A DNA stretch of 14,991 nt from Ramlibacter sp. (GTDB lineage Bacteria > Pseudomonadota > Gammaproteobacteria > Burkholderiales > Burkholderiaceae_C). The notes below the pieces were generated by a model that saw only the letters and a program-made list of their open reading frames with translations, did not search any database and was not told where the DNA came from. Below, piece by piece: positions 6,456 to 14,017 of this stretch (position 1 is the stretch's first letter; each line of letters starts with the position of its first letter). The DNA is taken from NCBI GenBank assembly GCA_028292185.1, contig JAQGMT010000365.1, forward strand, positions 1 to 14,991, read 5' to 3'. Both the position numbers and the translations under genes were made by a program.

Positions 6456-8247
6456 GAACACGCTGCTGCTGCTGGCGACCGATCTGGCGCTGGTGCTGCT
6501 CGCGGGCTGGGCCGCTTTCTGGTTGCGGTTCAATTTCGAAATCCCCGACGAGTTCATGCAGCTGGCCTTGCAGGCAGCGCCGTGGAGTGTTCTCGGGTAT
6601 GGGGTGGGGATGACGCTGGCGCGTGTCTATCGCCAGGTGTGGAGCTACATCGGGCTGCCGGAATTGCGCCAGCTGGCGGCGGGCATCATGTTGGGCGGCT
6701 TGCTGACGGCCGCGCTCGTGCTGATGCTGCGGCTGCCCTCGTTTCCGCGCTCGGTGCTGTTGTTGCAGCCACTGATCGCCTTGTTGCTGCTCGGCGCCGC
6801 GCGGGCCGCGTGGCGCACGTTCATTGAGCGGCGCGCGCTGGGCCAAGGCACCGGCCGCCGGCTGGTGATCATCGGCTACCTGCAGGATGCCGCGGACGCG
6901 CTGCGCGCGTTGAAGGGCTCGCAGCAATGGCTGCCGGTGGGCATCGTGTCGCCCGCGGCCGCTGAAGTCGGACGCTCGATACAGAACGTGCGCGTGCTCG
7001 GCCAGACCCGTGCCATCGCCGACATCTGCGCGGCGGCGCAAGCCCATTCCGCACTCATAGCCAGCCCGCCGGGATCGAGCGAACGGCGCGAGGCGCTGAT
7101 GAGCGCCGCCGGGTCGCGCGTGGCTTTGCTGACGATGCCCCGTCCCGACGAGTGGCTGAAAACCGAAAGCAGCGGGCCGCGCAAGATCGAGCTGGAGGAC
7201 CTGCTCGGGCGCACGGCCGTGCAGCTGGACGAGGCCGGGCTTTCCGAATTGCTGTCGGGGCAGACGGTGCTGGTCACCGGCGCGGGTGGTTCGATCGGCT
7301 CGGAGTTGTGCCGCCAGGTCGCGCGTTTCGGGGTGGCGCGCCTGGTCTGTGTCGACGTCTCCGAATTCGGCGTGTACCAACTCGAGCAGGAACTGCGCGA
7401 AGCCAATCCGCAGATGCAGGCGAGCTACTACACCGCGAACGTGCGCGAGCGCGAGCGCCTGCTCGCGATTGCGCAGAAGCACCGGCCCGCCGTGGTGTTC
7501 CATGCGGCTGCCTACAAGCATGTGCCGCTGATGGAGGAGCTCAATGAAATCGAGGCGCTGCGCACCAATGTCCTGGGGACCTTGAATGCGGCGCGCGTCG
7601 CCGGTGAATGCGGGGCCCGCCGGTTCGTGATGATCTCCACCGACAAGGCAGTGAACCCGACCAATGTCATGGGCGCCAGCAAGCGCCTGGCGGAGCTGGT
7701 GGTCCAGGCCGTCGCCGCGGAGTACCCGGGCACCCAATACGTGTCCGTGCGCTTCGGCAATGTGCTGGGCTCGAGCGGCTCCGTCGTGCCTTTGTTCACG
7801 GCGCAGATCGCCCGCGGTGGGCCGGTGACGGTGACGCACCCGGAAATCGTGCGCTACTTCATGACCATTCCCGAGGCGGCACAGCTGGTGCTGCAAGCCG
7901 GTCTCATGGGACGCTCGGGCCAGATCTTCGTCCTGGACATGGGCGAGCCGATGAAGATCGTGGAACTCGCGCGCATGCTGATCCGGCTGTCGGGAAAGAC
8001 CGAGCAGGAAATCCCGGTCACGTACACGGGCTTGCGGCCGGGCGAAAAGCTCTACGAAGAACTGCTCGCCGACGACGAGACCACGGAGCCCACGCCGCAC
8101 CCCAAGCTGCGCGTGGCCAAGACCTCAGGCGAGTTGCCGCAAGTGGAAGCCGTGGTGCGCTGGATCATTGATGCAGGCGCCGCGCCTTCGGGCGAAACGG
8201 TGCGCCAGTGGTTGCGAGCGCAGGTGCCGGAGTACGCCCCGCGCTAA
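6442..8247 (+). CDS. Membrane-anchored UDP-GlcNAc 4,6-dehydratase (PglF/CapD/WbpM family)
   Basis: This 601-residue protein has the build of the large polysaccharide dehydratases. Hydrophobic segments at about 7-28, 45-62, 78-97 and 104-122 anchor it in the inner membrane. A cytoplasmic N-terminal Rossmann-like region (about 138-235) follows, then a catalytic SDR domain from about 270. NAD binding is marked by TGAGGSIGSE (279-288). The catalytic stretch STDKAVNPTNVMGASK (399-414) keeps Thr400, Asp401, Lys402 and Lys414 and has Met410 where ordinary SDR enzymes have Tyr, the signature of PglF-type 4,6-dehydratases. The reaction converts UDP-GlcNAc to UDP-4-keto-6-deoxy-GlcNAc, the first committed step of this operon's pathway. 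The usual glycine-rich motif of the first Rossmann region is degraded (IIGYLQDAAD). The gene overlaps the aminotransferase by 14 nt and is last in the operon. Confidence 0.9.
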   Translation: MRLPRNTLLLLATDLALVLLAGWAAFWLRFNFEIPDEFMQLALQAAPWSVLGYGVGMTLARVYRQVWSYIGLPELRQLAAGIMLGGLLTAALVLMLRLPSFPRSVLLLQPLIALLLLGAARAAWRTFIERRALGQGTGRRLVIIGYLQDAADALRALKGSQQWLPVGIVSPAAAEVGRSIQNVRVLGQTRAIADICAAAQAHSALIASPPGSSERREALMSAAGSRVALLTMPRPDEWLKTESSGPRKIELEDLLGRTAVQLDEAGLSELLSGQTVLVTGAGGSIGSELCRQVARFGVARLVCVDVSEFGVYQLEQELREANPQMQASYYTANVRERERLLAIAQKHRPAVVFHAAAYKHVPLMEELNEIEALRTNVLGTLNAARVAGECGARRFVMISTDKAVNPTNVMGASKRLAELVVQAVAAEYPGTQYVSVRFGNVLGSSGSVVPLFTAQIARGGPVTVTHPEIVRYFMTIPEAAQLVLQAGLMGRSGQIFVLDMGEPMKIVELARMLIRLSGKTEQEIPVTYTGLRPGEKLYEELLADDETTEPTPHPKLRVAKTSGELPQVEAVVRWIIDAGAAPSGETVRQWLRAQVPEYAPR

Positions 8248-8873
8248 CCGGCGATGCCGGTGCGGGCGAGCACGTCGCTCACCAGTTCGAGCCGCACCAG
8301 CGGGTTGTCCAGCTCCATCATTCTTTGCTTCAGCTGCACCGGCAGGGGCAGCAGCTCGCACCAGCGATTGGCGACCCAGCCGCAATCGTCCAGCCGCCAC
8401 GGTCCTTGCAGCGGCATCTGGCCGGGCGCATCCGCTTTTTGCTGGAGCGTGGCGATCAACTTGCCCAGCGCCGTCGCGGTGAGTTTCAGGTCCTCGGGAA
8501 TCTCGACGGACATGTCGGCCGGGAGGCGCTCCACGTCGGCAATCCACAGGCCGTGTTTGAGCTGGTCGCTGGAAGTGATGCGAAAGCGCTGGGCGCCGCT
8601 GGCGCGGATCATCATCAGGCCGGGCCGTGGGTTCTCCAGTTCGCTGATCGTCGCGAGGGTGCCGACGCTCGAGAAGGCCTCCTTGCCGCCCGGCTGGCGC
8701 ACTTCGCTGCCCTGGGTGAGCAAGACCACACCGAAAGGCGCGCCGGCCTTGTGGCAGCGCGCGATCATGTCCAGGTAACGCACCTCGAATACGCGCAGCT
8801 GCAGCACGCCGCCGGGGAACAGCACGGCGCCCAGGGGGAACAGCGGCAGGGACTGCAAGGTGAGGGCAGACAT
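8244..8873 (-). CDS. Stand-alone LON N-terminal (substrate-binding) domain protein
   Basis: This 209-residue protein matches the N-terminal domain of the Lon protease, with LPLFPLGAVLFPGG near the start and the RVFEVRYLDMI strand-helix typical of the family. It has no AAA+ ATPase or Ser-Lys protease domain. Such single-domain proteins are common in proteobacteria; their function is poorly defined and a role in binding or presenting unfolded proteins is only a guess. The ATG at 8873 is chosen because an AGGAAG lies 9 nt upstream and the conserved part begins directly after; a start 27 nt further upstream is less likely. The TAG stop overlaps the stop of the convergent dehydratase. It diverges from yggT across a 52-bp gap. 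Confidence 0.85.
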   Translation of the reverse strand: MSALTLQSLPLFPLGAVLFPGGVLQLRVFEVRYLDMIARCHKAGAPFGVVLLTQGSEVRQPGGKEAFSSVGTLATISELENPRPGLMMIRASGAQRFRITSSDQLKHGLWIADVERLPADMSVEIPEDLKLTATALGKLIATLQQKADAPGQMPLQGPWRLDDCGWVANRWCELLPLPVQLKQRMMELDNPLVRLELVSDVLARTGIAG

Positions 8874-8882
8874 CGGTATCGG

Positions 8883-8888
8883 CTTCCT
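8883..8888 (-). promoter_or_regulatory. Ribosome-binding site of the LON-domain gene
   Basis: On the minus strand this reads AGGAAG, 9 nt before the ATG at 8873. It favours that start over the upstream ATG at 8900. Confidence 0.5.
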
Positions 8889-8894
8889 GCCCGC

Positions 8895-8900
8895 TATCAT
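8895..8900 (+). promoter_or_regulatory. Possible -10 element for yggT
   Basis: TATCAT lies 25 bases before the yggT start, in the 52-bp divergent gap. It resembles a sigma-70 -10 box, but no convincing -35 hexamer is seen 16-18 bases upstream, so the call is weak. Confidence 0.25.
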
Positions 8901-8925
8901 CCCACGACCCCACTTTCAGGCGTCC

Positions 8926-9474
8926 ATGGCCTACCAAATCATTTCATTCTTGCTGGATGTTGCCGCTGGCCTGCTCGGCGGAGCGTGCCTGCTGCGCCTG
9001 TACATGCAATACCAGCGCGTCCCGTTCGGCAACCCGGTGGGCCGCTTTGTGTTTGCGCTCACTGACTGGCTGATCCTGCCTTTGCGCAAGCTGCTGCCCT
9101 CCATCCGGCGCTGGGACACGGCCAGCGTGGTGGCCGTTTACCTGGTCGAGCTGGCGCAGTTCGGCTTGCTGTGGCTGTTGCTCGGCCGCGCCGGCGGGGC
9201 CGGGCTGGTGCCGGTGGCGGCCTTGTTCGGGGTGCTGCGGCTGGTGATCTCGCTGCTCACCGGGCTGGTGATCGTCTACGCCATCCTGTCCTGGGTGCGC
9301 GCCGATTCGGCGATCGGCGACGTCATCGAACGCCTGTGCGTGCCCTTGCTGCGGCCCTGGCGCAAGCTGATCCCGCTGGTGGGCGGCATCGACCTGTCAG
9401 CGCTGGTGTTTCTGGTGGTGTTGCAGGTGGCCGCGATTGCGCTGGCGGCGTTGCAGGCAGCGATACTGGCTTGA
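8926..9474 (+). CDS. YggT-family integral membrane protein
   Basis: This 182-residue, strongly hydrophobic protein carries two YggT repeats. Each consists of a membrane helix pair followed by a conserved amphipathic stretch: the first holds VPFGNPVGRFVFALTDWLILPLRK near 33-56, the second SWVRADSAIGDVIERLCVPLLRPWRKLIP near 120-150. The duplication, with the LP.RK-like end after each half, is the family hallmark. YggT proteins sit in the inner membrane; an osmotic or ion-homeostasis role and an association with cell-division genes are reported for relatives, but the biochemical function is unsettled. The ATG at 8926 is chosen because the first membrane helix starts right after it. The gene is convergent with accD and diverges from the LON-domain gene. 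Confidence 0.85.
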   Translation: MAYQIISFLLDVAAGLLGGACLLRLYMQYQRVPFGNPVGRFVFALTDWLILPLRKLLPSIRRWDTASVVAVYLVELAQFGLLWLLLGRAGGAGLVPVAALFGVLRLVISLLTGLVIVYAILSWVRADSAIGDVIERLCVPLLRPWRKLIPLVGGIDLSALVFLVVLQVAAIALAALQAAILA

Positions 9475-9478
9475 TGCC

Positions 9479-9512
9479 TTGGGGTCAGATCACAATTGTG
9501 CTCTGACCCCAA
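9479..9512. repeat. 34-bp imperfect palindrome between convergent yggT and accD (REP-like)
   Basis: The sequence folds back on itself about 9495.5: TTGGGGTCAGA (9479-9489) pairs with TCTGACCCCAA (9502-9512), T9490/C9501 is the one mismatch, and the core CACAATTGTG (9491-9500) is itself a palindrome. It starts 4 bases after the yggT stop and ends 9 bases before the accD stop. It could fold in RNA and limit read-through both ways, but neither side has a U tract, so it is not a classical intrinsic terminator. GGGGTCAGA-type palindromes recur in many proteobacterial genomes, some beside REP-associated tyrosine transposases; that link is recalled, not tested. Confidence 0.75.
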
Positions 9513-9521
9513 CTGATCAGA

Positions 9522-10394
9522 TCAAGCAACCGCGTCAGCCGGCTGCCGCTGCAGCATCGCCAGCGCGTGTGCCACCGTCTTGCGCAGTTCGCGCCGGTCG
9601 CAGATGAAATCGATCGCGCCTTTTTGCTGCAGGAATTCGGCGCGCTGAAAACCTTCGGGCAGCGTGACACGCACCGTCGATTCGATCACCCGGGGGCCGG
9701 CAAAGCCGATCAGCGCCTTCGGCTCGGCGATCACGATGTCGCCGACGAACGCGAAACCGGCGCTCACCCCGCCCATGGTGGGATCGGTCAGCACGCTGAT
9801 GTACGGCAGGCCTTTCTTGGCCAGCCGCGTGAGTGCGGAATTGGTCTTGGCCATCTGCATCAGCGACAAGAGGCCCTCCTGCATACGCGCGCCGCCGGTG
9901 GCGGTGAAGCACAGGAAAGGGACTTTCTGTTCGACCGCCGACTCGACGCCGCGCACGAAGCGCTCGCCCACGACGCTGCCCATGCTGCCGCCCATGAAGT
10001 CGAACTCGAAGGCCGCGACGACGATGCTCACGCTGTGCACCGCGCCGCCCATGACCACCAGCGCATCGGTCTCGCCGGTGTTCTCCAGCGCCTCTTTCAG
10101 CCGCTCGGGATAGCGCCGGCTGTCCTTGAATTTCAAGGGATCGACCGGCAGCACTTCCTGGCCGATCTCATAACGGCCCTCGGGATCGAGGAAACCATTG
10201 AGGCGGGCGCGCGCGCCGATGCGATGGTGATGGCTGCAGGTGGGGCAGACGTTCTGGTTCTGTTCCAGGTCGGTCTTGTACAAAACCGTTTCGCAGCTGG
10301 GGCACTTGACCCACAGGCCCTCGGGCACCTGGTGGCGATCGGCCGGGTCAGTGCGCTGGATCTTGGGAGGAAGAAGTTTTTCGAGCCAGCTCAT
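9522..10394 (-). CDS. accD: Acetyl-CoA carboxylase carboxyltransferase subunit beta
   Basis: AccD pairs with AccA to move carboxyl from carboxybiotin to acetyl-CoA, giving malonyl-CoA for fatty acid synthesis in the cytoplasm. The 290-residue length fits the family. The N-terminal zinc ribbon is complete, with Cys31, Cys34, Cys50 and Cys53. The crotonase-fold part shows TGGARMQEG (about 166-174), and the TDPTMGGVSAGFAF and GFAGPRVIEST stretches form the CoA and carboxybiotin site. The start MSWLEKLLPPKI is the usual one in this group. An AAGGA lies 11 bases upstream. The gene follows trpA with a 26-base gap on the same strand, a frequent arrangement in betaproteobacteria, where folC normally comes next; here the strand switches instead. 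Confidence 0.97.
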   Translation of the reverse strand: MSWLEKLLPPKIQRTDPADRHQVPEGLWVKCPSCETVLYKTDLEQNQNVCPTCSHHHRIGARARLNGFLDPEGRYEIGQEVLPVDPLKFKDSRRYPERLKEALENTGETDALVVMGGAVHSVSIVVAAFEFDFMGGSMGSVVGERFVRGVESAVEQKVPFLCFTATGGARMQEGLLSLMQMAKTNSALTRLAKKGLPYISVLTDPTMGGVSAGFAFVGDIVIAEPKALIGFAGPRVIESTVRVTLPEGFQRAEFLQQKGAIDFICDRRELRKTVAHALAMLQRQPADAVA

Positions 10395-10420
10395 GGGCAG
10401 TCAGGTCCTTGAATGAATCA

Positions 10421-11230
10421 TTATGCGTCCATCGCCGCGCGGATCTCGCGCAGGAATGCGCTCGCGGCGGGGGCCACGCCATCGCGAGGCTGGCCCTCGA
10501 TCAGCTGGATGATCTTGCTGCCGATCACCACCGCGTCGGCCACCTTGCCGATCGCCTTCGCGGTGGCCGCGTCGCGAATGCCGAATCCAACGCCAACCGG
10601 AATGTGCACGTGCTGGCGGATGCGCGGCAGCATCTGCTCGACCGCGCCGGTATCCAGGTGCCCGGCGCCGGTAACGCCCTTGAGCGATACGTAGTACACG
10701 TAGCCGCTGGCGACGCGCGCCACCTGTTGCATGCGCTCCGGCGTCGAGGTCGGCGCCAGCAGGAAGATCAGGTCCAGTCCCTTGGCCCTTAACTTCGCCG
10801 CGAACTCTTCGCATTCCTCGGGCGGGTAGTCGACGACCAGGATGCCGTCCACGCCGGCCTGCGCGGCGTCGCGGATGAAACTGTCCTTGCCATGCAGGAG
10901 GTCGTAGCGCTCCACCGGATTGGCGTAGCCCATGAGCACCACGGGCGTGTTGCCGTCGCGCGTGCGAAAGGAGCGCACCATCTGCAGCACCTGCGTCATG
11001 CCGATGCCCAGCGTCAGCGCTTTCTCTCCGGCCTTCTGAATGACGGGCCCATCGGCCATCGGGTCGGAGAAAGGAACACCGAGCTCGATGACGTCGGCCC
11101 CGGCACTCACCATGCCGTGCATCAATTCAGGCGTGACGTCCGCGAAGGGAAAGCCGGCCGTGACATAGGGGATGAGTGCCTTGCGGCCTTGCTTCTTGAG
11201 ATTCGCGAATGTCGCCTGGATGCGGGTCAC
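10421..11230 (-). CDS. trpA: Tryptophan synthase subunit alpha
   Basis: TrpA cleaves indole-3-glycerol phosphate to indole and glyceraldehyde 3-phosphate and passes indole through a tunnel to TrpB. The 269-residue TIM barrel has the catalytic Glu49 (VIELGVPFSDP) and Asp60 (MADGP) at the same numbers as the characterised Salmonella enzyme. Phosphate-binding glycines are seen in SLKGVTGAG and in VGFGIRD near 210. The start is a GTG at 11230, which overlaps the trpB stop by 4 nt (GTGA) and has GAAGGG 9 bases upstream; the frame stays open further upstream inside trpB, but that part does not resemble TrpA. Coupled translation with trpB would help keep the subunits equimolar. Confidence 0.97.
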   Translation of the reverse strand: MTRIQATFANLKKQGRKALIPYVTAGFPFADVTPELMHGMVSAGADVIELGVPFSDPMADGPVIQKAGEKALTLGIGMTQVLQMVRSFRTRDGNTPVVLMGYANPVERYDLLHGKDSFIRDAAQAGVDGILVVDYPPEECEEFAAKLRAKGLDLIFLLAPTSTPERMQQVARVASGYVYYVSLKGVTGAGHLDTGAVEQMLPRIRQHVHIPVGVGFGIRDAATAKAIGKVADAVVIGSKIIQLIEGQPRDGVAPAASAFLREIRAAMDA

Positions 11231-12474
11231 GATTTGCCGCCCTTCACTTGCAGGCCACGCATGGAGGGTCGATCGTAGAAATCCACGCCCGCCAGATCCG
11301 CGACGGTTCCGATGTCCTTGTCGCCGCGCCCGGAGAGGTTCACCAGGATCTTCTGATCGGGTTTCATGGTCGCGGCGAGTTTCATCGCGTAGGCGATCGC
11401 ATGGGCCGACTCCAGCGCGGGAATGATGCCTTCGGTCCGGCACAGGTAGTGGAACGCCGACAGCGCTTCGGTGTCCGTGATGCCGACGTATTCCGCGCGG
11501 CCGATATCCTTCAGCCACGCATGCTCCGGACCGACGCCGGGGTAATCGAGGCCGGCGCTGATGCTGTGCGTTTCGGTGATCTGGCCGTTCTCGTCCTGCA
11601 GGATGTAGGTGCGATTGCCGTGCAGCACGCCGGGGCTGCCGCGTTGCAAGGACGCGGAATGCTTGCCGCTGTCCAGGCCTTCGCCGGCCGCCTCGACGCC
11701 GATCAGCCGGGTCTTCTCGTGGGGAATGTAGGGATGAAAAATGCCCATCGCGTTGCTGCCACCGCCGACACACGCGACGACGACGTCGGGCTGTCCGCCG
11801 GTGAGTTCGGGCATCTGATCGAGGCACTCCTTGCCGATCACGCTCTGGAAGTCGCGCACCATCATCGGGTAGGGGTGCGGGCCGGCCACCGTGCCGATGA
11901 TGTAGAACGTGTTCTCGACGTTGGTCACCCAGTCGCGCATGGCTTCGTTGAGTGCATCCTTCAACGTCCTGCTGCCCGACTCCACCGGCACGACGCTCGC
12001 GCCGAGCAGGTTCATGCGATAGACGTTGGGGCTCTGGCGCTTCACGTCCTCGCTGCCCATGTACACGATGCACTCGAGGCCGTAGCGCGCGCAGATCGTC
12101 GCCGTCGCCACGCCGTGCTGGCCGGCGCCGGTTTCCGCAATGATGCGCGGCTTGCCCATGCGCCTCGCGAGCATGGCCTGGCCGATCACGTTGTTGATCT
12201 TGTGCGCGCCGGTGTGGTTCAGGTCTTCGCGCTTGAGGTAGATCTGTGCGCCGCCTTGCTCGCGGCTCATGCGTGCGGCGTGATACACCGGCGAGGGCCG
12301 GCCGACGAAATGCTTCAGCTCGTAGTGGAATTCCTCGAGGAACTCGGGATCGTGCTGGTACTTCGCGTAGGCATCACGCAATTCATTGATCGCGTGGGTC
12401 AGCGTCTCGCTGGCGAAACTGCCGCCGTAGATTCCGAAGTGACCCTTGGGGTCGGGTTGCTGGTAGGAAGGCAT
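11227..12474 (-). CDS. trpB: Tryptophan synthase subunit beta
   Basis: TrpB joins indole and L-serine with PLP to make tryptophan, in an alpha2beta2 complex with TrpA. The 415-residue length is normal. Lys92 in HTGAHKINN forms the internal aldimine, ETGAGQHG (about 114-121) holds the Glu that drives indole attack, CVGGGSNA binds the cofactor phosphate, and the C-terminal VNLSGRGDKD is the usual serine-site region. The N-terminal YGGSFASETL is typical of TrpB1, the form that works with TrpA. It starts 5 bases after the trpF stop with no strong ribosome-binding site, so it is probably translated by coupling. trpC, trpD and trpE are not in the window. Confidence 0.98.
   Translation of the reverse strand: MPSYQQPDPKGHFGIYGGSFASETLTHAINELRDAYAKYQHDPEFLEEFHYELKHFVGRPSPVYHAARMSREQGGAQIYLKREDLNHTGAHKINNVIGQAMLARRMGKPRIIAETGAGQHGVATATICARYGLECIVYMGSEDVKRQSPNVYRMNLLGASVVPVESGSRTLKDALNEAMRDWVTNVENTFYIIGTVAGPHPYPMMVRDFQSVIGKECLDQMPELTGGQPDVVVACVGGGSNAMGIFHPYIPHEKTRLIGVEAAGEGLDSGKHSASLQRGSPGVLHGNRTYILQDENGQITETHSISAGLDYPGVGPEHAWLKDIGRAEYVGITDTEALSAFHYLCRTEGIIPALESAHAIAYAMKLAATMKPDQKILVNLSGRGDKDIGTVADLAGVDFYDRPSMRGLQVKGGKS
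11240..11245 (-). promoter_or_regulatory. Ribosome-binding site deciding the trpA GTG start
   Basis: On the minus strand this reads GAAGGG, 9 bases before the GTG at 11230, inside the last codons of trpB. Confidence 0.55.
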
Positions 12475-12479
12475 GTTGT

Positions 12480-13196
12480 TCAGGCAAGTTGCGCGTCGGC
12501 GGCACGCACTGCCGCGACGAACCGATTGATCTTTTCCGGGTCCTTGATGCCCTTGAGGGTGGCGCCCCCATCGGCGGACACCTCGACGCCGGAGCTCACA
12601 TCGACGGCCAGCGTCTTACAGCGCTGCCGCACCTGCGCGATGCCATCGGTCACGTTTGCAGGCGTCAATCCACCAGACAAGACGAGGTGAGCGTTGACGC
12701 TTGGTGGAAGAAGTGACCAATTGAATGCTTTCCCGGACCCGCCGTAGCCCTCGACATCCGCGTCCAGCAGGATTGCCATGGCGGCGGCGTGATCGGAAGC
12801 GAATTTTAGCAAGTCGAAGGAAGCCCCATCCAAGGGGATGCGCGCCGCCCGCATGAAGGGCCGCTTGCCGCCCTCCGTGGACGCCAGGCACTGCTGCGGC
12901 GTCTCATCGCCGTGGAATTGCACCGCGCATGCCGGAACTTGAGCGCAGGCTTCGATCACCTTGCCGGGCGCCTCGTTGACGAACAGCAGCACGGGCGTGA
13001 CGAAGGGCGGCAAGCGCCTGGCCAATTCGGCGGCGCGACGCGGCGTGACGAAACGCGCGCTCTTTTCGTAAAGGATGAAGCCGATCGCGTCCGCGCCGGC
13101 AGCGACGGCGGCGTCCACGTCCTGTTCGCGCGTGAGACCGCAGATCTTGATGCGGGTGCGGCGGTTCAGCGGGTGGGCGACGTGAGCCGGGTTCAT
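12480..13196 (-). CDS. trpF: Phosphoribosylanthranilate isomerase
   Basis: TrpF catalyses the Amadori rearrangement of N-(5-phosphoribosyl)anthranilate to CdRP, the third step from chorismate to tryptophan. The 238-residue barrel has Cys19 in RIKICGLT as the general base and an Asp in LLDADVEGYGGSGKAFNW as the likely general acid. The phosphate sites are the glycines of LSGGLTPANV and the DVSSGVE stretch. The ATG at 13196 overlaps the truA stop by 4 nt (ATGA); a TTG 9 bases upstream is the only nearby alternative. At about 238 residues the protein is a little longer than the usual 200-220, because of a 13-residue N-terminal tail and a short C-terminal extension. Confidence 0.96.
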   Translation of the reverse strand: MNPAHVAHPLNRRTRIKICGLTREQDVDAAVAAGADAIGFILYEKSARFVTPRRAAELARRLPPFVTPVLLFVNEAPGKVIEACAQVPACAVQFHGDETPQQCLASTEGGKRPFMRAARIPLDGASFDLLKFASDHAAAMAILLDADVEGYGGSGKAFNWSLLPPSVNAHLVLSGGLTPANVTDGIAQVRQRCKTLAVDVSSGVEVSADGGATLKGIKDPEKINRFVAAVRAADAQLA

Positions 13197-13975
13197 GGCA
13201 GCCAATCATACGCAGGGGTACGGCTGGGCAAATTCCACGAGGCATCGTAGAGGGGGCCGAGGAAATAGAGGCCATCGGGCGAGAACGTGGGGGCGGCCGC
13301 GTCGCGGTCGCGCGCCGCGAGCACCTCGGCCATCCACTCCGGCGGCTGCTGGCCTTGTCCAACAACCAGCAGGCATCCCATGATGTTGCGAATCATGTGG
13401 TGCAGAAAGGCATCCGCCTGGAAATCGAAGCGCCAGTACGCGCCGCGCCGCGCAACTTCGACACGGGTGATCGTCTTCACCGGCGAGCGCGCCTGGCAGC
13501 CGGAGGCACGGAACGAGGTGAAGTCGTGCTGCCCCACCAGCAGCGACGCGGCTTGTCGCATTGCATCCGCATTCAGCGGGCGAAAGACCCATCCCACCCG
13601 GCCCGCGTCAACGCTCGGCCGCACGGCCGACTCCAGTACCACGTAGGCATAACGACGCGCCGTGGCGCTAGCGCGTGAGTGGAACGCATCGGGGACCGGC
13701 TTGGCCCATTCCACCGCGATGTCGGGCGGCAGAAAGCGGTTGGTGCCGCGGACCCAGGAGAACTCCTCGCGCTGCAGAGCGGTATCGAAATGGACGACTT
13801 GCATCAGTGCATGGACGCCGGCGTCCGTGCGGCCGGCACACACGGTGGAAACGGGCTCGGCCGCGAATTGGCCGAGCGCGCTTTCGAGGCGGTCTTGCAG
13901 GGTGCGGCCCGACAGCTGGCTTTGCCAGCCTTCGTAGGCCTGGCCGTGGTAACTGATGCCCAACGCCAGCCTCAT
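13193..13975 (-). CDS. truA: tRNA pseudouridine(38-40) synthase
   Basis: TruA converts uridines 38, 39 and 40 of the tRNA anticodon stem-loop to pseudouridine. The 260-residue length is normal. The catalytic aspartate is Asp51 in AGRTDAGVHA, and FHSRASATARRYAY, HDFTSFRASGCQ and FLHHMIRNIMG are conserved family stretches. The ATG at 13975 has GAAGG seven bases upstream and lies 42 bases after the fimV stop on the same strand, with no terminator visible between them. Its stop overlaps the trpF start by 4 nt, tying a tRNA modification gene to tryptophan synthesis, a conserved arrangement in betaproteobacteria. Confidence 0.97.
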   Translation of the reverse strand: MRLALGISYHGQAYEGWQSQLSGRTLQDRLESALGQFAAEPVSTVCAGRTDAGVHALMQVVHFDTALQREEFSWVRGTNRFLPPDIAVEWAKPVPDAFHSRASATARRYAYVVLESAVRPSVDAGRVGWVFRPLNADAMRQAASLLVGQHDFTSFRASGCQARSPVKTITRVEVARRGAYWRFDFQADAFLHHMIRNIMGCLLVVGQGQQPPEWMAEVLAARDRDAAAPTFSPDGLYFLGPLYDASWNLPSRTPAYDWLP

Positions 13976-14017
13976 TGCCAGGCCTTCAATCGAGCGAAAC
14001 GGAAAGCGAAACCGGCG

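Noticed and set aside
6397..8100. A 567-codon open frame on the minus strand, antisense to the dehydratase
   Set aside because: It has the composition of a shadow frame (His, Arg, Gln and Ala rich), no domain and no ribosome-binding context.
9479..9512. Palindrome as a classical rho-independent terminator
   Set aside because: The stem is good but neither strand has a run of T after it, and the loop is only the central AATT. It is reported as a repeat instead.
11231..12073. In-frame extension of trpA inside trpB
   Set aside because: The extra sequence is a shadow of trpB. TrpA numbering from the GTG at 11230 places Glu49 and Asp60 exactly.
11209..12690. A 493-codon open frame on the plus strand, antisense to trpB and trpF
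   Set aside because: It crosses the boundary of two firmly identified genes and shows no family resemblance.
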